From Streptomyces spiroverticillatus (GTDB lineage: Bacteria > Actinomycetota > Actinomycetes > Streptomycetales > Streptomycetaceae): a DNA stretch of 64,000 nt. The stretch is taken from assembly GCA_014650415.1 (NCBI GenBank), contig BMUX01000009.1, positions 124,001-188,000 on the forward strand, given 5' to 3'. The position numbers and the translations under genes are program-made. The notes below the pieces were generated by a model. The model saw only the letters and a list, made by a program, of their open reading frames with translations, did no database searches and was not told the DNA's origin. Below, piece by piece: positions 1 through 9,801 of this stretch. Within the stretch, counting starts at the first letter, position 1; the number at the start of each line of letters is the position of its first letter.

Positions 1-575
1 CTCTGTTCCGCCCGGTGCGGTCGGTCGACGGGCACGCCATGATCAAGGTGTCCGGCCCGCGCGAGCAGGCCGAGCTGCTCGGCTTCGACCTGTACTGGGA
101 CCGGGTGACGGTGCAAGGACGGCTGTTGACCACCGCCGCCCCGCACACCGCCTGGACCGTCGAAGCGGTACGCCGCGGAAGCTCCTCGGCGACAGTGCGC
201 GTGACGCCCGTCTGGGACGGCGACCGCTTCACCTTCGACGTCCCGCTGGACGCCATGGCCCGCGGCGCCAAGGGTGCCCGGGTGTGGGACTTCCAGCTCC
301 AGCGCGGCCGCAGCAAGGCCAGGCTGGGGCGCAGGCTCACCGACGTACGCCATCCCAAGAAGGTGCTCCGTACGCCGTTCCGGACCATCGCCACCCCGGC
401 CGGCGCCCTGCTGCGCGTCCACGCGCACCTCTCCCCGGCGGGCACCTTCGCGGTGAACTGCGCGCCGCTGCCGAACCCGGCCAAGGACACCCCGCCGAAC
501 CCGGCCGCCACCACCACCGCCACCGCCAAGACCCCCACGACCGCCACCCCCACGCCCGAGGACTCCGCCCGATGA
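1..575 (+). CDS. 3' end of a probable surface-glycan gene (5' truncated by window)
   Basis: The frame is open from the first complete codon (base 3), so the gene begins outside the window; about 190 codons are visible. The visible part looks like a beta-rich domain with basic stretches and ends in a low-complexity Pro/Thr/Ala tail from about base 470. I do not recognise the family from this fragment. The stop codon overlaps the ATG of the next gene in an ATGA arrangement, which implies translational coupling with the glycosyltransferase-Stealth gene. A role in the same capsule or teichoic-acid-like surface polymer pathway is therefore likely. That is inference from context; no catalytic motif is visible. 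Confidence 0.6.
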   Translation, partial: LFRPVRSVDGHAMIKVSGPREQAELLGFDLYWDRVTVQGRLLTTAAPHTAWTVEAVRRGSSSATVRVTPVWDGDRFTFDVPLDAMARGAKGARVWDFQLQRGRSKARLGRRLTDVRHPKKVLRTPFRTIATPAGALLRVHAHLSPAGTFAVNCAPLPNPAKDTPPNPAATTTATAKTPTTATPTPEDSAR

Positions 576-3463
576 AGATCACGTTCCTGCTCACCTGGGG
601 CGACGAGATGGGCGGCACCGAGCTGGCCGTCTACACCCAGGCCGCCCATCTCGCCCACCGCCACGAGGTCGAGGTGCTCAGCGTGGTGAAGACCCGGGAG
701 GAACCTTTCTTCCCGGCCGGGCGGGCGATACCCCGCCGCTACCTGGTCGACCGCACGGGCTCCCACCCCCGCCCGGTGCGCGAGCACGACCTGGACGCGA
801 AGACCTGCCGCACCCTGGCCTCCCAGCCCAGCGAGATCATCGACCCCGCGTGGGAGCCGACCTTCGACCGGCTCACCGACATCGAGATGACCCGCGCCCT
901 CAGCGCCCTCGACAGCGACGTCGTGATCAGCACGTCGCCCGCGCTGATGGCCGCCGTCGCCCAGCTGGTGCCGTCGCGCGTGATCACCGTCAACCAGGAG
1001 CACCGCGCCTCCCAGCAGCGCGGCGCCGACGTCGAGCCGCTGCTCGCGCAGGCCTGCCGGATCGACGCGCTGGTCGCGCTGACCGACCGTACGAAGGACT
1101 GGTTCGCCGACTCCCTCGGCCGCTCGGCCCCCGAGCTGCACGCCATCCCCAACGCCGTCCCCGACGGCTTCCGGCCGCGCTCCGACCTCGGCAACAAGAC
1201 CATCGTCATGGCCGCGCGCCTGATGGCGGGCAAGCAGGTCGACCACGCCATCGAGGCGTTCGCGCAGATCGCCGGCGAGCACCCGGAGTGGAAGCTGCGC
1301 ATCCTCGGCGACGGCCCGCACGAGGTGCGCCTGCGCCGCCTGATCGAGGGCCTCGCCCTGCACGACCGGGTCGAACTCCTGGGCCGCAGCGCCAACATGG
1401 AGCAGGAGTGGGCGGCCGCCGGCCTCGCCGTCCAGTCCTCCCGCAGCGAGGCGTTCCCGCTGGTCCTCCTCGAAATGTTCGCCGCGGGCGTCCCCGTCGT
1501 CTCGTACGACGTCGTGACCGGACCCGCCGAGATCATCCGGCACGGCGTCGACGGCCTCCTCGTCCCCGCGGGCGACAAGGACGCGCTCGCCGTCGCGATG
1601 TCGAAGCTGATGGCCGACGACGAGATGCGCCGCGCGTACGGGCAGGCGGCCCGCGAGGGCGTATACGAGCGCTTCAACTCCGAGCGGATCACCGCCCTCT
1701 GGGAGGACCTCTTCGCCCGGCTGGTGGCGCGCCGCGACGACCCGCGCCGGCTCGCCGAGCGCGCGGACCGCACCGCGCACCGGATCGCCGCGGGCGGCAG
1801 CCGCAGCTTCACCCCGGCCGCACCGGTGTCCATGCTCGCGGGCTCCTCCGACGAGCAGAAGGCCCGCGAGGTGCTGCTCCAGGCGCAGGACCGCACCGGC
1901 ACCCTGGTCCGCTCGGCGGGCCGGCTCGCCGAGGTGCGCGACGACATCCTCGCGCCGCGCATGGCCGACTGGAACCTGGAGCTGGCCACCGACGCGCTCA
2001 CCGCGCACGGCGTCCCGTACGTCATCCTGCGCGACGACTCCTTCTCGCACCGCGTCGCCGTCGAGCTGGAGCGCCGCAAGGAGGCCCTGGACGCCCTCGC
2101 CACCGCCCTGCACGGCAAGCCCGTGTACGCCGAACTGGTCGGCCCGGACGGTCCCGCGCCCGGCGCGGTGCTCGCGGAGCGGCTGCGCGAGGTCGGCGCG
2201 GTGGCGGGCGTACGCGTCTTCAAGCCGGTCGCCACCGAGAGCCGTTCGCTGCGGTACGGGCCCGCCTACGGCTGCACCGTGGAGTTCTGGGCGCTGACCG
2301 ACGAGGACGACGAACTGCCCGGCTGGCGCACGGCCCCCCGGGGCACCACCCTGCTCGGCCCCCGTCTGCCGCACCTGGACGCGGACGCGACGCTGCGCGT
2401 GGGCGAGCGCGACCACCCCACTCTCGCCGCCTTCACCGAGACGCTGATGTGGGAGGTCGACTTCCCCATCGACGTGGTCTACACGTGGGTGGACGACTCC
2501 GACCCGAAGTGGCGCGAGCGCCGCGACACGGCGAAGCGGGAGGCGGGCCTGCTCGCACCGGAGGCGGCGGCCGCGGACGCAGACGCCGAGGACAGCGAGG
2601 ACACCGACGCCGACGCGGGCGACGTCCGCTTCCGCAACCGCGACGAACTCCGCTACTCCCTGCGCTCGCTGGCGATGTACGCCCCCTGGGTGCGCACGGT
2701 CTACCTGGTCACCGACGACCAGACCCCGGAGTGGCTGAACACCGAGCACCCGGGCGTCAAGGTGGTCCCGCACCGCGAGATCTTCGCCGACCCCGAGGCG
2801 CTGCCGACCTTCAACTCGCACGCCATCGAGAGCCAGCTGCACCGCATCGAGGGCCTCTCCGAGCACTTCCTCTACTTCAACGACGACGTCTTCCTGGGCC
2901 GCCCGGTCAACCCGCGCGACTTCTTCTCCAGCAACGGCCAGGCGCTGTTCTTCCGCTCCCCCACGGCCATCCCGCCGACGCCCTTCGCCCCCACCGACGA
3001 GGGCTACTTCGGGGCGGCGAAGAACAACCGCGCCCTCCTCAAGGACGCCTTCGGCCGCACCGCCACCCACGGCTTCCTGCACACCCCGCACCCGCTGCGC
3101 CGCAGTGTCCTGGCGGAGCTGGCGGAGCGCTTCCCGGCGGAGACCACCGCGACCGCCCGCAGCCGTTTCCGCGCCCCCACGGACCTCTCCGTGGCGGCCT
3201 CCCTGCACCACCACTACGGCTACCTCACGGGCACCTCGGCCCCCGCGACCATCTCCTGCACCATGGTCAACGCGGGCTCCTACGCCCACCACACCCGCCT
3301 CAGCCGCCTGCTGTCCGCCCGCAGCCACACCATCTTCTGCATCGGCGAATCCCCGACGGCCGAGGTCCCGCCCGAGGAGCAGGACCGGGTGGTCCGCGCC
3401 TTCCTCGGCGCCTACTTCCCCGTCCCCTCCCCCTTCGAGCGCGCCCCCTCCTCCATCCGCTAA
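572..3463 (+). CDS. GT4 glycosyltransferase fused to Stealth-family sugar-phosphate transferase
   Basis: 963 aa from the ATG that overlaps the upstream stop. Residues about 1-390 are a GT-B glycosyltransferase of the GT4 type: the nucleotide-binding half carries an AARLMAGKQ strand, a LGDGPHE motif and the E-x7-E signature in [10 protein letters not shown]. Residues about 633 onward hold the Stealth conserved regions: CR1 ([15 protein letters not shown]), CR2 ([19 protein letters not shown]), CR3 ([13 protein letters not shown], then YFNDDVFLG) and a C-terminal CR4-like part. An acidic Ala/Asp linker lies between CR1 and CR2. Stealth proteins transfer hexose-1-phosphate in building capsule or cell-wall phosphoglycans, so the fusion could add a sugar and then a sugar-phosphate to one cell-surface polymer. 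Both domains look intact; the order of action is inferred. Confidence 0.9.
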   Translation: MKITFLLTWGDEMGGTELAVYTQAAHLAHRHEVEVLSVVKTREEPFFPAGRAIPRRYLVDRTGSHPRPVREHDLDAKTCRTLASQPSEIIDPAWEPTFDRLTDIEMTRALSALDSDVVISTSPALMAAVAQLVPSRVITVNQEHRASQQRGADVEPLLAQACRIDALVALTDRTKDWFADSLGRSAPELHAIPNAVPDGFRPRSDLGNKTIVMAARLMAGKQVDHAIEAFAQIAGEHPEWKLRILGDGPHEVRLRRLIEGLALHDRVELLGRSANMEQEWAAAGLAVQSSRSEAFPLVLLEMFAAGVPVVSYDVVTGPAEIIRHGVDGLLVPAGDKDALAVAMSKLMADDEMRRAYGQAAREGVYERFNSERITALWEDLFARLVARRDDPRRLAERADRTAHRIAAGGSRSFTPAAPVSMLAGSSDEQKAREVLLQAQDRTGTLVRSAGRLAEVRDDILAPRMADWNLELATDALTAHGVPYVILRDDSFSHRVAVELERRKEALDALATALHGKPVYAELVGPDGPAPGAVLAERLREVGAVAGVRVFKPVATESRSLRYGPAYGCTVEFWALTDEDDELPGWRTAPRGTTLLGPRLPHLDADATLRVGERDHPTLAAFTETLMWEVDFPIDVVYTWVDDSDPKWRERRDTAKREAGLLAPEAAAADADAEDSEDTDADAGDVRFRNRDELRYSLRSLAMYAPWVRTVYLVTDDQTPEWLNTEHPGVKVVPHREIFADPEALPTFNSHAIESQLHRIEGLSEHFLYFNDDVFLGRPVNPRDFFSSNGQALFFRSPTAIPPTPFAPTDEGYFGAAKNNRALLKDAFGRTATHGFLHTPHPLRRSVLAELAERFPAETTATARSRFRAPTDLSVAASLHHHYGYLTGTSAPATISCTMVNAGSYAHHTRLSRLLSARSHTIFCIGESPTAEVPPEEQDRVVRAFLGAYFPVPSPFERAPSSIR

Positions 3464-3494
3464 CCTGTCCAGAGCTGCCCCCAGGGGCAGTGTC

Positions 3495-3567
3495 GCCTCC
3501 GTAGCTCAGGGGATAGAGCACAGCTCTCCTAAAGCTGGTGTCGCAGGTTCGAATCCTGCCGGGGGCA
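3495..3567 (+). tRNA. tRNA-Arg (anticodon CCT)
   Basis: A 73-nt cloverleaf. The acceptor stem pairs 3495-3501 with 3560-3566, with A3567 as discriminator. The D-arm contains TAGCTCAGGGGATAGAGCA. The anticodon stem CAGCT/AGCTG closes loop CTCCTAA (anticodon CCT), and the T-arm carries GGTTCGAATCC. The CCA end is not encoded. It reads AGG codons, which are rare in high-GC streptomycete genes. tRNA genes are common integration sites, but no integrase or attachment repeat is seen beside this one. Confidence 0.95.
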
Positions 3568-3577
3568 CAGCAGCAGG

Positions 3578-3617
3578 CCGAAGGCCCCGCAGCCCGTGAG
3601 GGCGGCGGGGCCTTCGG
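3578..3617. terminator. Hairpin after tRNA-Arg, probably bidirectional
   Basis: Perfect 13-bp arms CCGAAGGCCCCGC (3578-3590) and GCGGGGCCTTCGG (3605-3617) with a short loop. It lies 10 bp after the tRNA and 10 bp before the stop of the convergent minus-strand gene, so it can serve both. There is no long U-tract, as is usual in Streptomyces. Confidence 0.7.
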
Positions 3618-3627
3618 TGTTCCCCGG

Positions 3628-4707
3628 CTACGCCGTGCGGGCGAACCAGGTGCGGGTCTCGTCGTCGGGCAGTACGCGGATCAGCTCGGCGGAGCCCGCA
3701 AGGTGCGGGAAGAAGCGGTCGGCGTTCCAACTGCGCGGGTACACCGGTTCGTCCAGGACGAGCAGGCGGCGGCCGTCCACCACGGGGATGTCGTCGGGCA
3801 GCCCCTCGTTCCAGATCCGCTCCCCGTCGGGGGCGAGCAGCTCGAAGGCCCCCAGCGCGACGACGCCGGACATCCCCTGTGCGGGCGCGGGGTCCGTGGC
3901 CAGGCGGACGCTCTCGGCACAGGGGGCGGTGCCGGGGAGGTGGCCGCCGCCGACGAGGGTGTGGGCGAGGAGCGTGTGCAGCTGGAAGTTGTCGCCGATG
4001 CCCCCGATCCGTACCTCGAAACCCCGTCCCGTCGGCCGGTGCAGCACCACCAGCGGCTCGTCGTCGAGGACGGCAAGGGCGTACGCCAGGCACTTGAGGT
4101 CGTGCTGCTCCAGGGCGGCCAGCTCGCGGCAGACGGACAGCAGCGCGGCCGCGTGGCGGCGGCGCACCTCCGCGCTGCGGCACAGCACGGCCAGGGCGGG
4201 CGGCTGCCACTGTTCGAGCGCGCACCAGGCCAGCGCCAGCCGGGTGGCCTCGTACTCGTCCCCGTCGAGGCCCAGCCGGGCCGCGAGACCCGCGTCGATG
4301 ATCTTCTCGTCGGGCTCGGGCAGTTCGCCGGCGCCCCACAGCCGCGCGAACTCCCGTGCGGCGAGGAGGTCTTCTCGTACGGCGTCGAGCACGGGCTCCG
4401 CGCAGGCGAGCGGGTCGGCGCCGCGCTCGACGCAGAACCCGGCGGCCATCGCCAGCATCGGACGCGGGCCGACGGGCGGGAAGAGGGGCAGCAGCGCGGC
4501 CAACCGGGGCCCGGCGGCGGCGCATTCGGCGTCCGTGGCGCTCTGCACCACCGTCAGCACGGCCGCGAAGGCGGTCTCGGTGCGGCCGCCGTCGCGTGCC
4601 TCGACGGCCTGCTCCAGCTCGGATATGACGGTCCCCAGGTCCGGGGCCTCGGGCTTCTTCTTGAAGATCACCGGCACACAGTAGGGGCGGGCACTGACAG
4701 CCGTCAT
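3628..4707 (-). CDS. Conserved hypothetical protein, 359 aa
   Basis: Start ATG 4707 has a GGAGG seven bases upstream. The protein looks soluble: a mostly helical N-terminal half (VISELEQAVEARDGG, then many Leu/Ala-rich helices) and a C-terminal part with beta character (VRIGGIGDNFQLHTLLAHTL) that ends in DDETRTWFARTA. No signal peptide, membrane span or catalytic signature is recognisable. It follows the 150-aa gene on the same strand after 25 bp, so the two are probably co-transcribed. I cannot assign a function. The coding call rests on length, ribosome-binding site and strong third-position GC bias. Confidence 0.8.
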   Translation of the reverse strand: MTAVSARPYCVPVIFKKKPEAPDLGTVISELEQAVEARDGGRTETAFAAVLTVVQSATDAECAAAGPRLAALLPLFPPVGPRPMLAMAAGFCVERGADPLACAEPVLDAVREDLLAAREFARLWGAGELPEPDEKIIDAGLAARLGLDGDEYEATRLALAWCALEQWQPPALAVLCRSAEVRRRHAAALLSVCRELAALEQHDLKCLAYALAVLDDEPLVVLHRPTGRGFEVRIGGIGDNFQLHTLLAHTLVGGGHLPGTAPCAESVRLATDPAPAQGMSGVVALGAFELLAPDGERIWNEGLPDDIPVVDGRRLLVLDEPVYPRSWNADRFFPHLAGSAELIRVLPDDETRTWFARTA

Positions 4708-4732
4708 CCGCCGGCCTCCGAGGGCGTCCGGC

Positions 4733-5185
4733 TCAGAAGAACCAGACCACCAGCCGTACGTTCTGCGCCCCGTGCAGCTCGCCGAGCACCCGCATCACCG
4801 TCCACACCGGCCCCCAGTGCGTCGCGTCCCCGGCCACCTCGCGGCGGGTGAGGGTGCCGTCCCGGTCCGTTCCGTCCCAGTCGGCGGCGGCCAGTTCCGC
4901 CCAGGTGATCCAGGTGGTGCCGCGCTCGTCCGGGGCGCCCGGGTAACCGGCGTACTCGGTGCGGACGCCCTCGGACGCGTCGTGCGGCATGCCCCGGTCC
5001 TCGGCCAGGGGCAGGAAGCCGAAGGAGTTCCGTACGCCGAAGAGGCAGGCCAGGGCGGCGTACGCGTTGCCCGTGTTCAGGTGGAGCACGTCGATGGCGG
5101 CCTGCCAGCGGGAGTCCTCGTCGTCGGGGCCCCAGAGACGGGCCCCGGGTCGGCACTCGATCATCCCGGCGAATTCGGTGGACAT
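4733..5185 (-). CDS. Conserved hypothetical protein, 150 aa
   Basis: A 150-aa soluble, acidic protein with many aromatic residues (LNTGNAYAALACLFGVRN; WITWAELAAADWDG). It ends in RLVVWFF. No domain is recognised and no ribosome-binding site is obvious before ATG 5185, so the start is uncertain. It is the upstream member of a two-gene minus-strand unit with the 359-aa protein, and it is separated from the helicase gene's stop by 46 bp. The paired layout suggests the two proteins act together, but nothing in the sequence shows how. Confidence 0.75.
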   Translation of the reverse strand: MSTEFAGMIECRPGARLWGPDDEDSRWQAAIDVLHLNTGNAYAALACLFGVRNSFGFLPLAEDRGMPHDASEGVRTEYAGYPGAPDERGTTWITWAELAAADWDGTDRDGTLTRREVAGDATHWGPVWTVMRVLGELHGAQNVRLVVWFF

Positions 5186-5231
5186 GCGGGAAGTATCGCG
5201 GCCGGGCAGCCGGGGGCCCTCCCCTGGTGCG

Positions 5232-6779
5232 TTACGAGGCCCTGCGTACCGCCGCCGCCTTGCGGGCCGCCGCCATCTCGGCGCTTTCGCGGCGTCCGCG
5301 GGAGGGGGCCGGGGAGCGGCGGGCGCGCGGGGCGCGGGTGCGGGTCTCCGGGGCGGCCGGGGACTTCGGGGCGCGGACCGGGACGCCCGAGGGGGCCTGG
5401 GCGCCGGTGATGCGGGTCAGTTCGGCGTCGCCGGAGCGGACGGCGGCGGTCTCGGGGCGGATGCCCGCCTCGCGCATCAGGCGGGAGAAGTCGCGGCGCT
5501 GGCCGGGGGTGACCAGGGTGACGACACGGCCGGACTCGCCCGCGCGGGCGGTGCGGCCGCCTCGGTGCAGGTAGTCCTTGGGGTCGGTCGGGGGGTCGAC
5601 GTTGACGACGAGGTCGAGGTTGTCGATGTGGATGCCGCGGGCGGCGACGTTGGTGGCGACGAGGACGGTGATCTCACCGTTCTTGAAGCGCTCCAGGGTG
5701 CGGGTACGCAGGGGCTGCGACTTGCCGCCGTGCAGGGCCGCGGCACGGACGCCGCTGGCGAGGAGGTCGGTGGTGAGGCGGTCGACCGCGTGCTTGGTGT
5801 CCAGGAACATCAGGACACGGCCGTCGCGGGCGGCGATCTCGATGGTGGTGGCGTGCTTGTCCGCGCCGTGCACTTCGAGGACGTGGTGCTCCATCGTCGT
5901 GACCGCTCCGGCGGACGGGTCGACGGAGTGGACGACCGGGTCGGACAGGAAGGTGCGCACCAGCTTGTCGACATTGCGGTCGAGGGTGGCGGAGAAGAGC
6001 ATCGTCTGCCCGTCTTCCCTGACCTGCTGGAGGAGTTCGGTGACGTCGGGCATGAAGCCCATGTCGCCCATCTGGTCGGCCTCGTCGAGGACGGTGATGC
6101 GCACCTGGTCGAGGCGGCAGTCGCGGCGCTCGATGAGGTCCTTGAGGCGGCCCGGGGTGGCGACGACCACGTCCGCGCCCCGGCGCAGGGCGGAGGACTG
6201 GCGGCCGATGGACATGCCGCCGACGACGGTGGCGATGCTCAGGCGCAGCGCCTTCGCGTACGGGTCGAGGGCGTCCGTGACCTGCTGGGCGAGTTCGCGC
6301 GTCGGTACGAGCACGAGGGCCAGCGGCAGCTTGGGCTGGGCCCGACGGCCGTAGGCGGCGGTGCGGGTGAGCAGCGCCAGGCCGAAGGCGAGGGTCTTGC
6401 CGGAGCCGGTGCGGCCGCGGCCCAGCACGTCGCGTCCCGCGAGGGAGTTGGGGAGCGTGGCGGCCTGGATGGGGAAGGGGGTGGTGACGTTCTCCGCGAC
6501 CAGGGCGGCCTGGACGGACGCCGGGAGGTCGAGTTCGGTGAAGGCGGTGACCGGGGGAAGTCCCGGGGTGACCGTCACCGGGAGGGCGAATTCGCCCTTC
6601 AGGGGGACGGGGCGGCGGGAGCGGGGGGCGTTGTTGCCGCCCGTGCGGTTGTTGTTCGTACGGGTGCCGCCGCTGCTGGTGCGGTTTCCGCTGCGGTTTC
6701 CGTTGCCGGAACCGCCGCCGGATTTCTTGCCGGCGCTGGTGTCCCGGTTTCCGCCGAAGCGGGCGTAGTTCGTACTCAC
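5232..6779 (-). CDS. DEAD-box ATP-dependent RNA helicase
   Basis: 515 aa from a GTG start (6779) preceded by AGAGGA; an upstream extension to 6827 is possible but has no ribosome-binding site. Residues about 10-57 are a Gly/Asn/Arg-rich, RGG-like tail. The two RecA domains follow with the Q motif (TPFPIQAATLP), motif I (GRTGSGKT), Ia (PTRELAQQ), II (DEAD), III (SAT) and VI (HRGGRTARAG). The C-terminus is a basic Arg/Pro/Ala tail. Such proteins unwind RNA during ribosome assembly or mRNA turnover, often at low temperature. It lies just downstream of a cold-shock gene on the same strand, but a terminator separates them, so it probably has its own promoter. Confidence 0.95.
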   Translation of the reverse strand: MSTNYARFGGNRDTSAGKKSGGGSGNGNRSGNRTSSGGTRTNNNRTGGNNAPRSRRPVPLKGEFALPVTVTPGLPPVTAFTELDLPASVQAALVAENVTTPFPIQAATLPNSLAGRDVLGRGRTGSGKTLAFGLALLTRTAAYGRRAQPKLPLALVLVPTRELAQQVTDALDPYAKALRLSIATVVGGMSIGRQSSALRRGADVVVATPGRLKDLIERRDCRLDQVRITVLDEADQMGDMGFMPDVTELLQQVREDGQTMLFSATLDRNVDKLVRTFLSDPVVHSVDPSAGAVTTMEHHVLEVHGADKHATTIEIAARDGRVLMFLDTKHAVDRLTTDLLASGVRAAALHGGKSQPLRTRTLERFKNGEITVLVATNVAARGIHIDNLDLVVNVDPPTDPKDYLHRGGRTARAGESGRVVTLVTPGQRRDFSRLMREAGIRPETAAVRSGDAELTRITGAQAPSGVPVRAPKSPAAPETRTRAPRARRSPAPSRGRRESAEMAAARKAAAVRRAS

Positions 6780-7092
6780 AAGGGAGTCCTCTCGATACCG
6801 GCACGTATCGAGGAAATCCCGGCGCACCGCGAAGGCGCGGGCCGCATTTCAAGAACGAGCCGAATGTCAATAAAAAGCAAAAAGTCGGTCCGGTGCGTTT
6901 GGACGCAAGCTGGACGGTGTTCAAACACTAGCCGGGCCGGATTTATTCCCGGGCCCCTCGGCAGACTGCCGGCGCCCGGCGCAAAAACGGGCTGGGACCC
7001 GCACACGAGGTGCGAGTCCCAGCCGCGCTTGTCACCGCTGATCAGGCATGGAGCCGTGATCAGAGATCACTGACCCGAGGGTCTGCGATCAC
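6780..7092. other. Intergenic region between helicase and csp
   Basis: 313 bp without a gene. It holds the helicase leader, an AT-richer patch near 6860-6950 that could carry the helicase promoter, and the csp terminator at 6991-7023. Short ORFs here are not convincing. Confidence 0.6.
6983..7023 (-). terminator. Rho-independent terminator of the cold-shock gene
   Basis: On the minus strand, arm 7023-7010 pairs with arm 7004-6991 over 14 bp (GCTGGGACTCGCAC type, one mismatch). It is followed by T residues (7 bases after the stem, TTTTT at 6987-6983). It lies 70 bp past the csp stop. A true U-tract makes this one of the clearest intrinsic terminators in the window. Confidence 0.85.
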
Positions 7093-7296
7093 TTAGGCGG
7101 GGACGATGTTCTCCGCCTGCGGGCCCTTCTGGCCCTGCGTGACGTCGAAGTTCACCTTCTGGCCTTCCTGGAGCTCACGGAAGCCGGAGGTGGCGATGTT
7201 CGAGTAGTGGGCGAAGACGTCGGCGCCGCCGCCGTCCTGCTCAATGAAGCCGAAGCCCTTTTCCGAGTTGAACCACTTCACGGTGCCAGTAGCCAT
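7093..7296 (-). CDS. Cold-shock protein, CspA family
   Basis: 67 aa, the standard length for a single cold-shock domain. RNP1 (KGFGFIEQD) and RNP2 (VFAHYSNI) are intact and the N-terminus is the usual [10 protein letters not shown]. The ATG has a GAAGGAGAA ribosome-binding site; the longer frame upstream is not coding. These proteins bind single-stranded RNA and DNA and melt RNA structure. It has its own terminator. The 5' leader contains a small inverted repeat, GGAACA/TGTTCC (7325-7347), which could form a leader hairpin. A second family member lies at 48030-48233. Confidence 0.97.
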   Translation of the reverse strand: MATGTVKWFNSEKGFGFIEQDGGGADVFAHYSNIATSGFRELQEGQKVNFDVTQGQKGPQAENIVPA

Positions 7297-7627
7297 GTCA
7301 ATTCTCCTTCGGGGTGAAACCCGGGGAACACACACTGTGCATGTTCCACGTCGCGCGATGATGACCCCGTCCGGGAGAAAAGCACCGGAAATACAAAAGA
7401 AAAGTGCGCCCATCGGAAACGAATGTGACGATTCCGAGGAGAGCACTTGTAAGTCTTTTCGGGAACCACAACTGCAACTGCTAATAACCGTAGCATGCCG
7501 CGAGCATTTCGGCACGGCGAGTATTCGTGCCGGTTGCGCAGAGTGCTCGCACAGCGCTTGCACAGCGCTTCGGATACCCGGCTGTGTCGGCCGGATCCTG
7601 ACGCGGTACGGGTGCGAATCTACCCGC
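7297..7627. other. Divergent intergenic region, csp and DUF4855 gene
   Basis: 331 bp, AT-richer than its surroundings. It should carry the csp promoter and long leader (minus) and the promoter of the secreted DUF4855 protein (plus). A GGAACA/TGTTCC inverted repeat sits at 7325-7347. No gene is supported. Confidence 0.5.
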
Positions 7628-9580
7628 GTGATCAAGAAGGCAACCTTCCTCGGCGCGACGACTTTCCTGGTGGCGGCGGCCCTGGGGGCGCCGGGCCCCG
7701 TACCTCCGGCGCCCGGCCCCGCACCCGCACCCGCACCCGCACCCGGTTACCTGACCCCCGCCAAGGCCGGTTTCCACCACGCGGCGCTCGTCTACCACGA
7801 GGGCCGGCGCCGCCCCGCGCATCTGGACGCCCTCGCCTCCCTCGGCTTCGACGCCTACGTCGCACTGCGCTTCGTCGCCCCGGCGAGCGGTGAGTGCACC
7901 GACTACGGGGCGACGACGGCCGCCGACTGGCGGGGGCTGCTGGACGCGTGGTTCGGCGACGGCGGCGATCTGGCACGCCTCGACGCCGCCGTCGCCCGGG
8001 CCGGGAAGGGGCCCGCCCGGGTGGCCGTGGCCGTGCCGTGGCCCTCCCCCGAGCAGCCCGCCTTCGGGCCGGTCGAGGAGGGCGGCCGGTCGCTCGACTT
8101 CGGGCGGGCGCAGGACCGTACGACCGCAGTGGACTGGTACGCCCGCGAGGTGCGCGCACGCTTCGACGCGGCCGGGTATCGCCAACTGCGGCTCTGGGGC
8201 CTGTACTTCATGCGCGAGGACGCCACCGGCGGCGACCCGGCGTGGCTGCCGCAGGCCACCGCCGCCGTCCGCGCGCACGGCCTGCGCACCCTCTGGATCC
8301 CGTACGCGGACGCGCCGGGCGTGGAAGAGAGCGCGCGGCTCGGCTTCGACGCGGTGGTGCTCCAGCCGTCGTACGCCTTCACCTCGCCCCTCGACGGGGG
8401 CACCACCAGCGCGTCCCGGCTGCGTGCGACGGCGCGGCGGGCGCAGCGGCTCGGGCTCGGCGTGGAGATCGAGGCGCGGCGGGGCGGGACGGGCGAGGAC
8501 GGCGGGCGGCTGTTGCGGCAGTACCTCGCGGAGGGGACGGTCCAGGGCTACCGGGGGGCGGCGACGGCGTGGTTCACCGGCTGGGGCGACACGGTGCCGT
8601 GGGCGCCGGGGTCGCCCGTGCGCCAGGCGCTCGCGGACTACCTCGCGGGGCGTCCGGTACGGGACGACGACCTGCACCCGCACTGGACCTGGTCCCCGGA
8701 CCGGACCGTCGCCCGGGCCGCCTTCCCCGCACGGGACGGGCTGCGGGCGCTGCGGGTGGACCTGGAGCCGGGCAGTGCGGTCTCTCTCGTACGGGTCCGG
8801 ACGCACGCGGCGTCGGGCGGCCGGCGGGACGCGGGGTGGGCGGCGGTGCGGCCGCCGGAGCAGGTCGACGAAGGGGCGCCGTCGGTGGCGGTGCCGCTGG
8901 AGGGGCGGGGCGGGGTGGACGGGCTTGAGGTGCGCTTCGACCGGCGGGTGGATGCTCCGGTACGGATGACGGGCGACGCCCAGTGGCAGTGGCCGCCGGT
9001 GCGGCCGCCCGCCGCCTCGCCGCCGCTGTACCCGGACGGGGGGCGGCTCACGGACGGGGCGTGGGCGGCGGGGGCCTGGGAGCCGGCGCGGTCGGTGGGC
9101 TGGTCGGGGTGGCTGGACGGGGCGCGGGTGGCAGTCGACCTGGGGCGGTCGGGGCCGGTGTCGGAGGTGGTGGTGCGTACGCACGGGGGTGGGGCGGCGG
9201 GGGTGTCCTGGCCGGACCAGCCGGTGGTGCTCGTCGCGGACTGTCCGGTGGGGAATCACGCGGGGGCGGGGGTGCTGCCGTGCCCCGTCACTGCGGTACG
9301 GGCGGCTCCGCTGGAGGTCACCGGTGGCTCGCACCCGGCGCTGGGCGGGGCCCTCCGCTTTCGGCTGCCGCGCGGGGTGCGGGGCAGGTACGTCACCGTG
9401 GCGGTGGGCGGGCGGGGGTGGCTGATGCTGGACGAGGTGTCGGTGCGGGACGCGGCGGGGCGGGAGGTGGGGCTCGGAGCCCCCTACCGGGTTTCCCCGG
9501 CCCCGAGCGGGCCGGACCCCGAGGGTGGGCCGTACGGGGAGGGGGCGCGGTGCCCTCGGGAGGGGACGGGGTCGCTGTAG
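7628..9580 (+). CDS. Secreted DUF4855 domain protein
   Basis: 650 aa from GTG 7628, which begins with [20 protein letters not shown], a signal peptide, followed by a Pro-Ala repeat (CGCACC hexamer units near 7720-7745). The body resembles DUF4855: [11 protein letters not shown], a glycosidase-barrel-like stretch ([25 protein letters not shown]) and a C-terminal beta-rich half with [16 protein letters not shown] and VVVRTHGG, like a carbohydrate-binding sandwich. This suggests an exported protein acting on polysaccharide, but the reaction is unknown. The next gene converges on it, and the junction holds a repeat element (9626-9749). A start upstream at 7244 is excluded because it would run antisense through csp. 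Confidence 0.85.
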   Translation: MIKKATFLGATTFLVAAALGAPGPVPPAPGPAPAPAPAPGYLTPAKAGFHHAALVYHEGRRRPAHLDALASLGFDAYVALRFVAPASGECTDYGATTAADWRGLLDAWFGDGGDLARLDAAVARAGKGPARVAVAVPWPSPEQPAFGPVEEGGRSLDFGRAQDRTTAVDWYAREVRARFDAAGYRQLRLWGLYFMREDATGGDPAWLPQATAAVRAHGLRTLWIPYADAPGVEESARLGFDAVVLQPSYAFTSPLDGGTTSASRLRATARRAQRLGLGVEIEARRGGTGEDGGRLLRQYLAEGTVQGYRGAATAWFTGWGDTVPWAPGSPVRQALADYLAGRPVRDDDLHPHWTWSPDRTVARAAFPARDGLRALRVDLEPGSAVSLVRVRTHAASGGRRDAGWAAVRPPEQVDEGAPSVAVPLEGRGGVDGLEVRFDRRVDAPVRMTGDAQWQWPPVRPPAASPPLYPDGGRLTDGAWAAGAWEPARSVGWSGWLDGARVAVDLGRSGPVSEVVVRTHGGGAAGVSWPDQPVVLVADCPVGNHAGAGVLPCPVTAVRAAPLEVTGGSHPALGGALRFRLPRGVRGRYVTVAVGGRGWLMLDEVSVRDAAGREVGLGAPYRVSPAPSGPDPEGGPYGEGARCPREGTGSL

Positions 9581-9625
9581 GGCCCTCGGGCGAGGGGCCG
9601 GTGCCGGGCGCGTCCGGCACCGGAG

Positions 9626-9749
9626 GGTGCGGGGAGGGGCCGGAACCGGGGCGGGCCCGGATCGGGCGGGCCGCCCCCTTGCCCGCCCGTCCCGCCCCCG
9701 GGGGGGGCGGCGGCGGAAGGGGAGGGCGGCCCCGCCGCCCAAGGGGGCT
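9626..9749. repeat. Interspersed palindromic repeat, family A copy 1
   Basis: A G/C-only element running from GGTGCGGG through CGGGCCCGGATCGGGC and CCGCCCCCTTG to CAAGGGGGCTAG. The outer CCCCCTTG and CAAGGGGG can pair around inner GGGCGG/CCGCCC stems. Copies recur at 17065-17171 and 52056-52158. All three lie where two genes converge. This copy carries a small insertion of about 15 bp. It may act as a bidirectional terminator. Confidence 0.75.
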
Positions 9750-9801
9750 AGGGGGGGGAGGGAAGCGGGCGGAGGGAACCGGGACCACCCACTCCCCCCA
9801 C

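Noticed and set aside
284-571. Upstream extension of the GT4-Stealth frame to give 1059 aa
   Set aside because: The extension overlaps the preceding gene and reads as low-complexity Ala/Arg/Pro; the ATG at 572 overlaps that gene's stop and begins with the expected glycosyltransferase strand.
3495-3700. Prophage or integrative element at tRNA-Arg
   Set aside because: No integrase, no direct repeat of the tRNA 3' end and no change in composition nearby.
4959-7073. Plus-strand open frame of 704 codons over the helicase
   Set aside because: Antisense shadow in a high-GC gene; the minus strand has complete helicase motifs.
7700-7750. Hexamer repeat in the DUF4855 gene as a regulatory microsatellite
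   Set aside because: It encodes an in-frame Pro-Ala linker after the signal peptide, a common and sufficient explanation.
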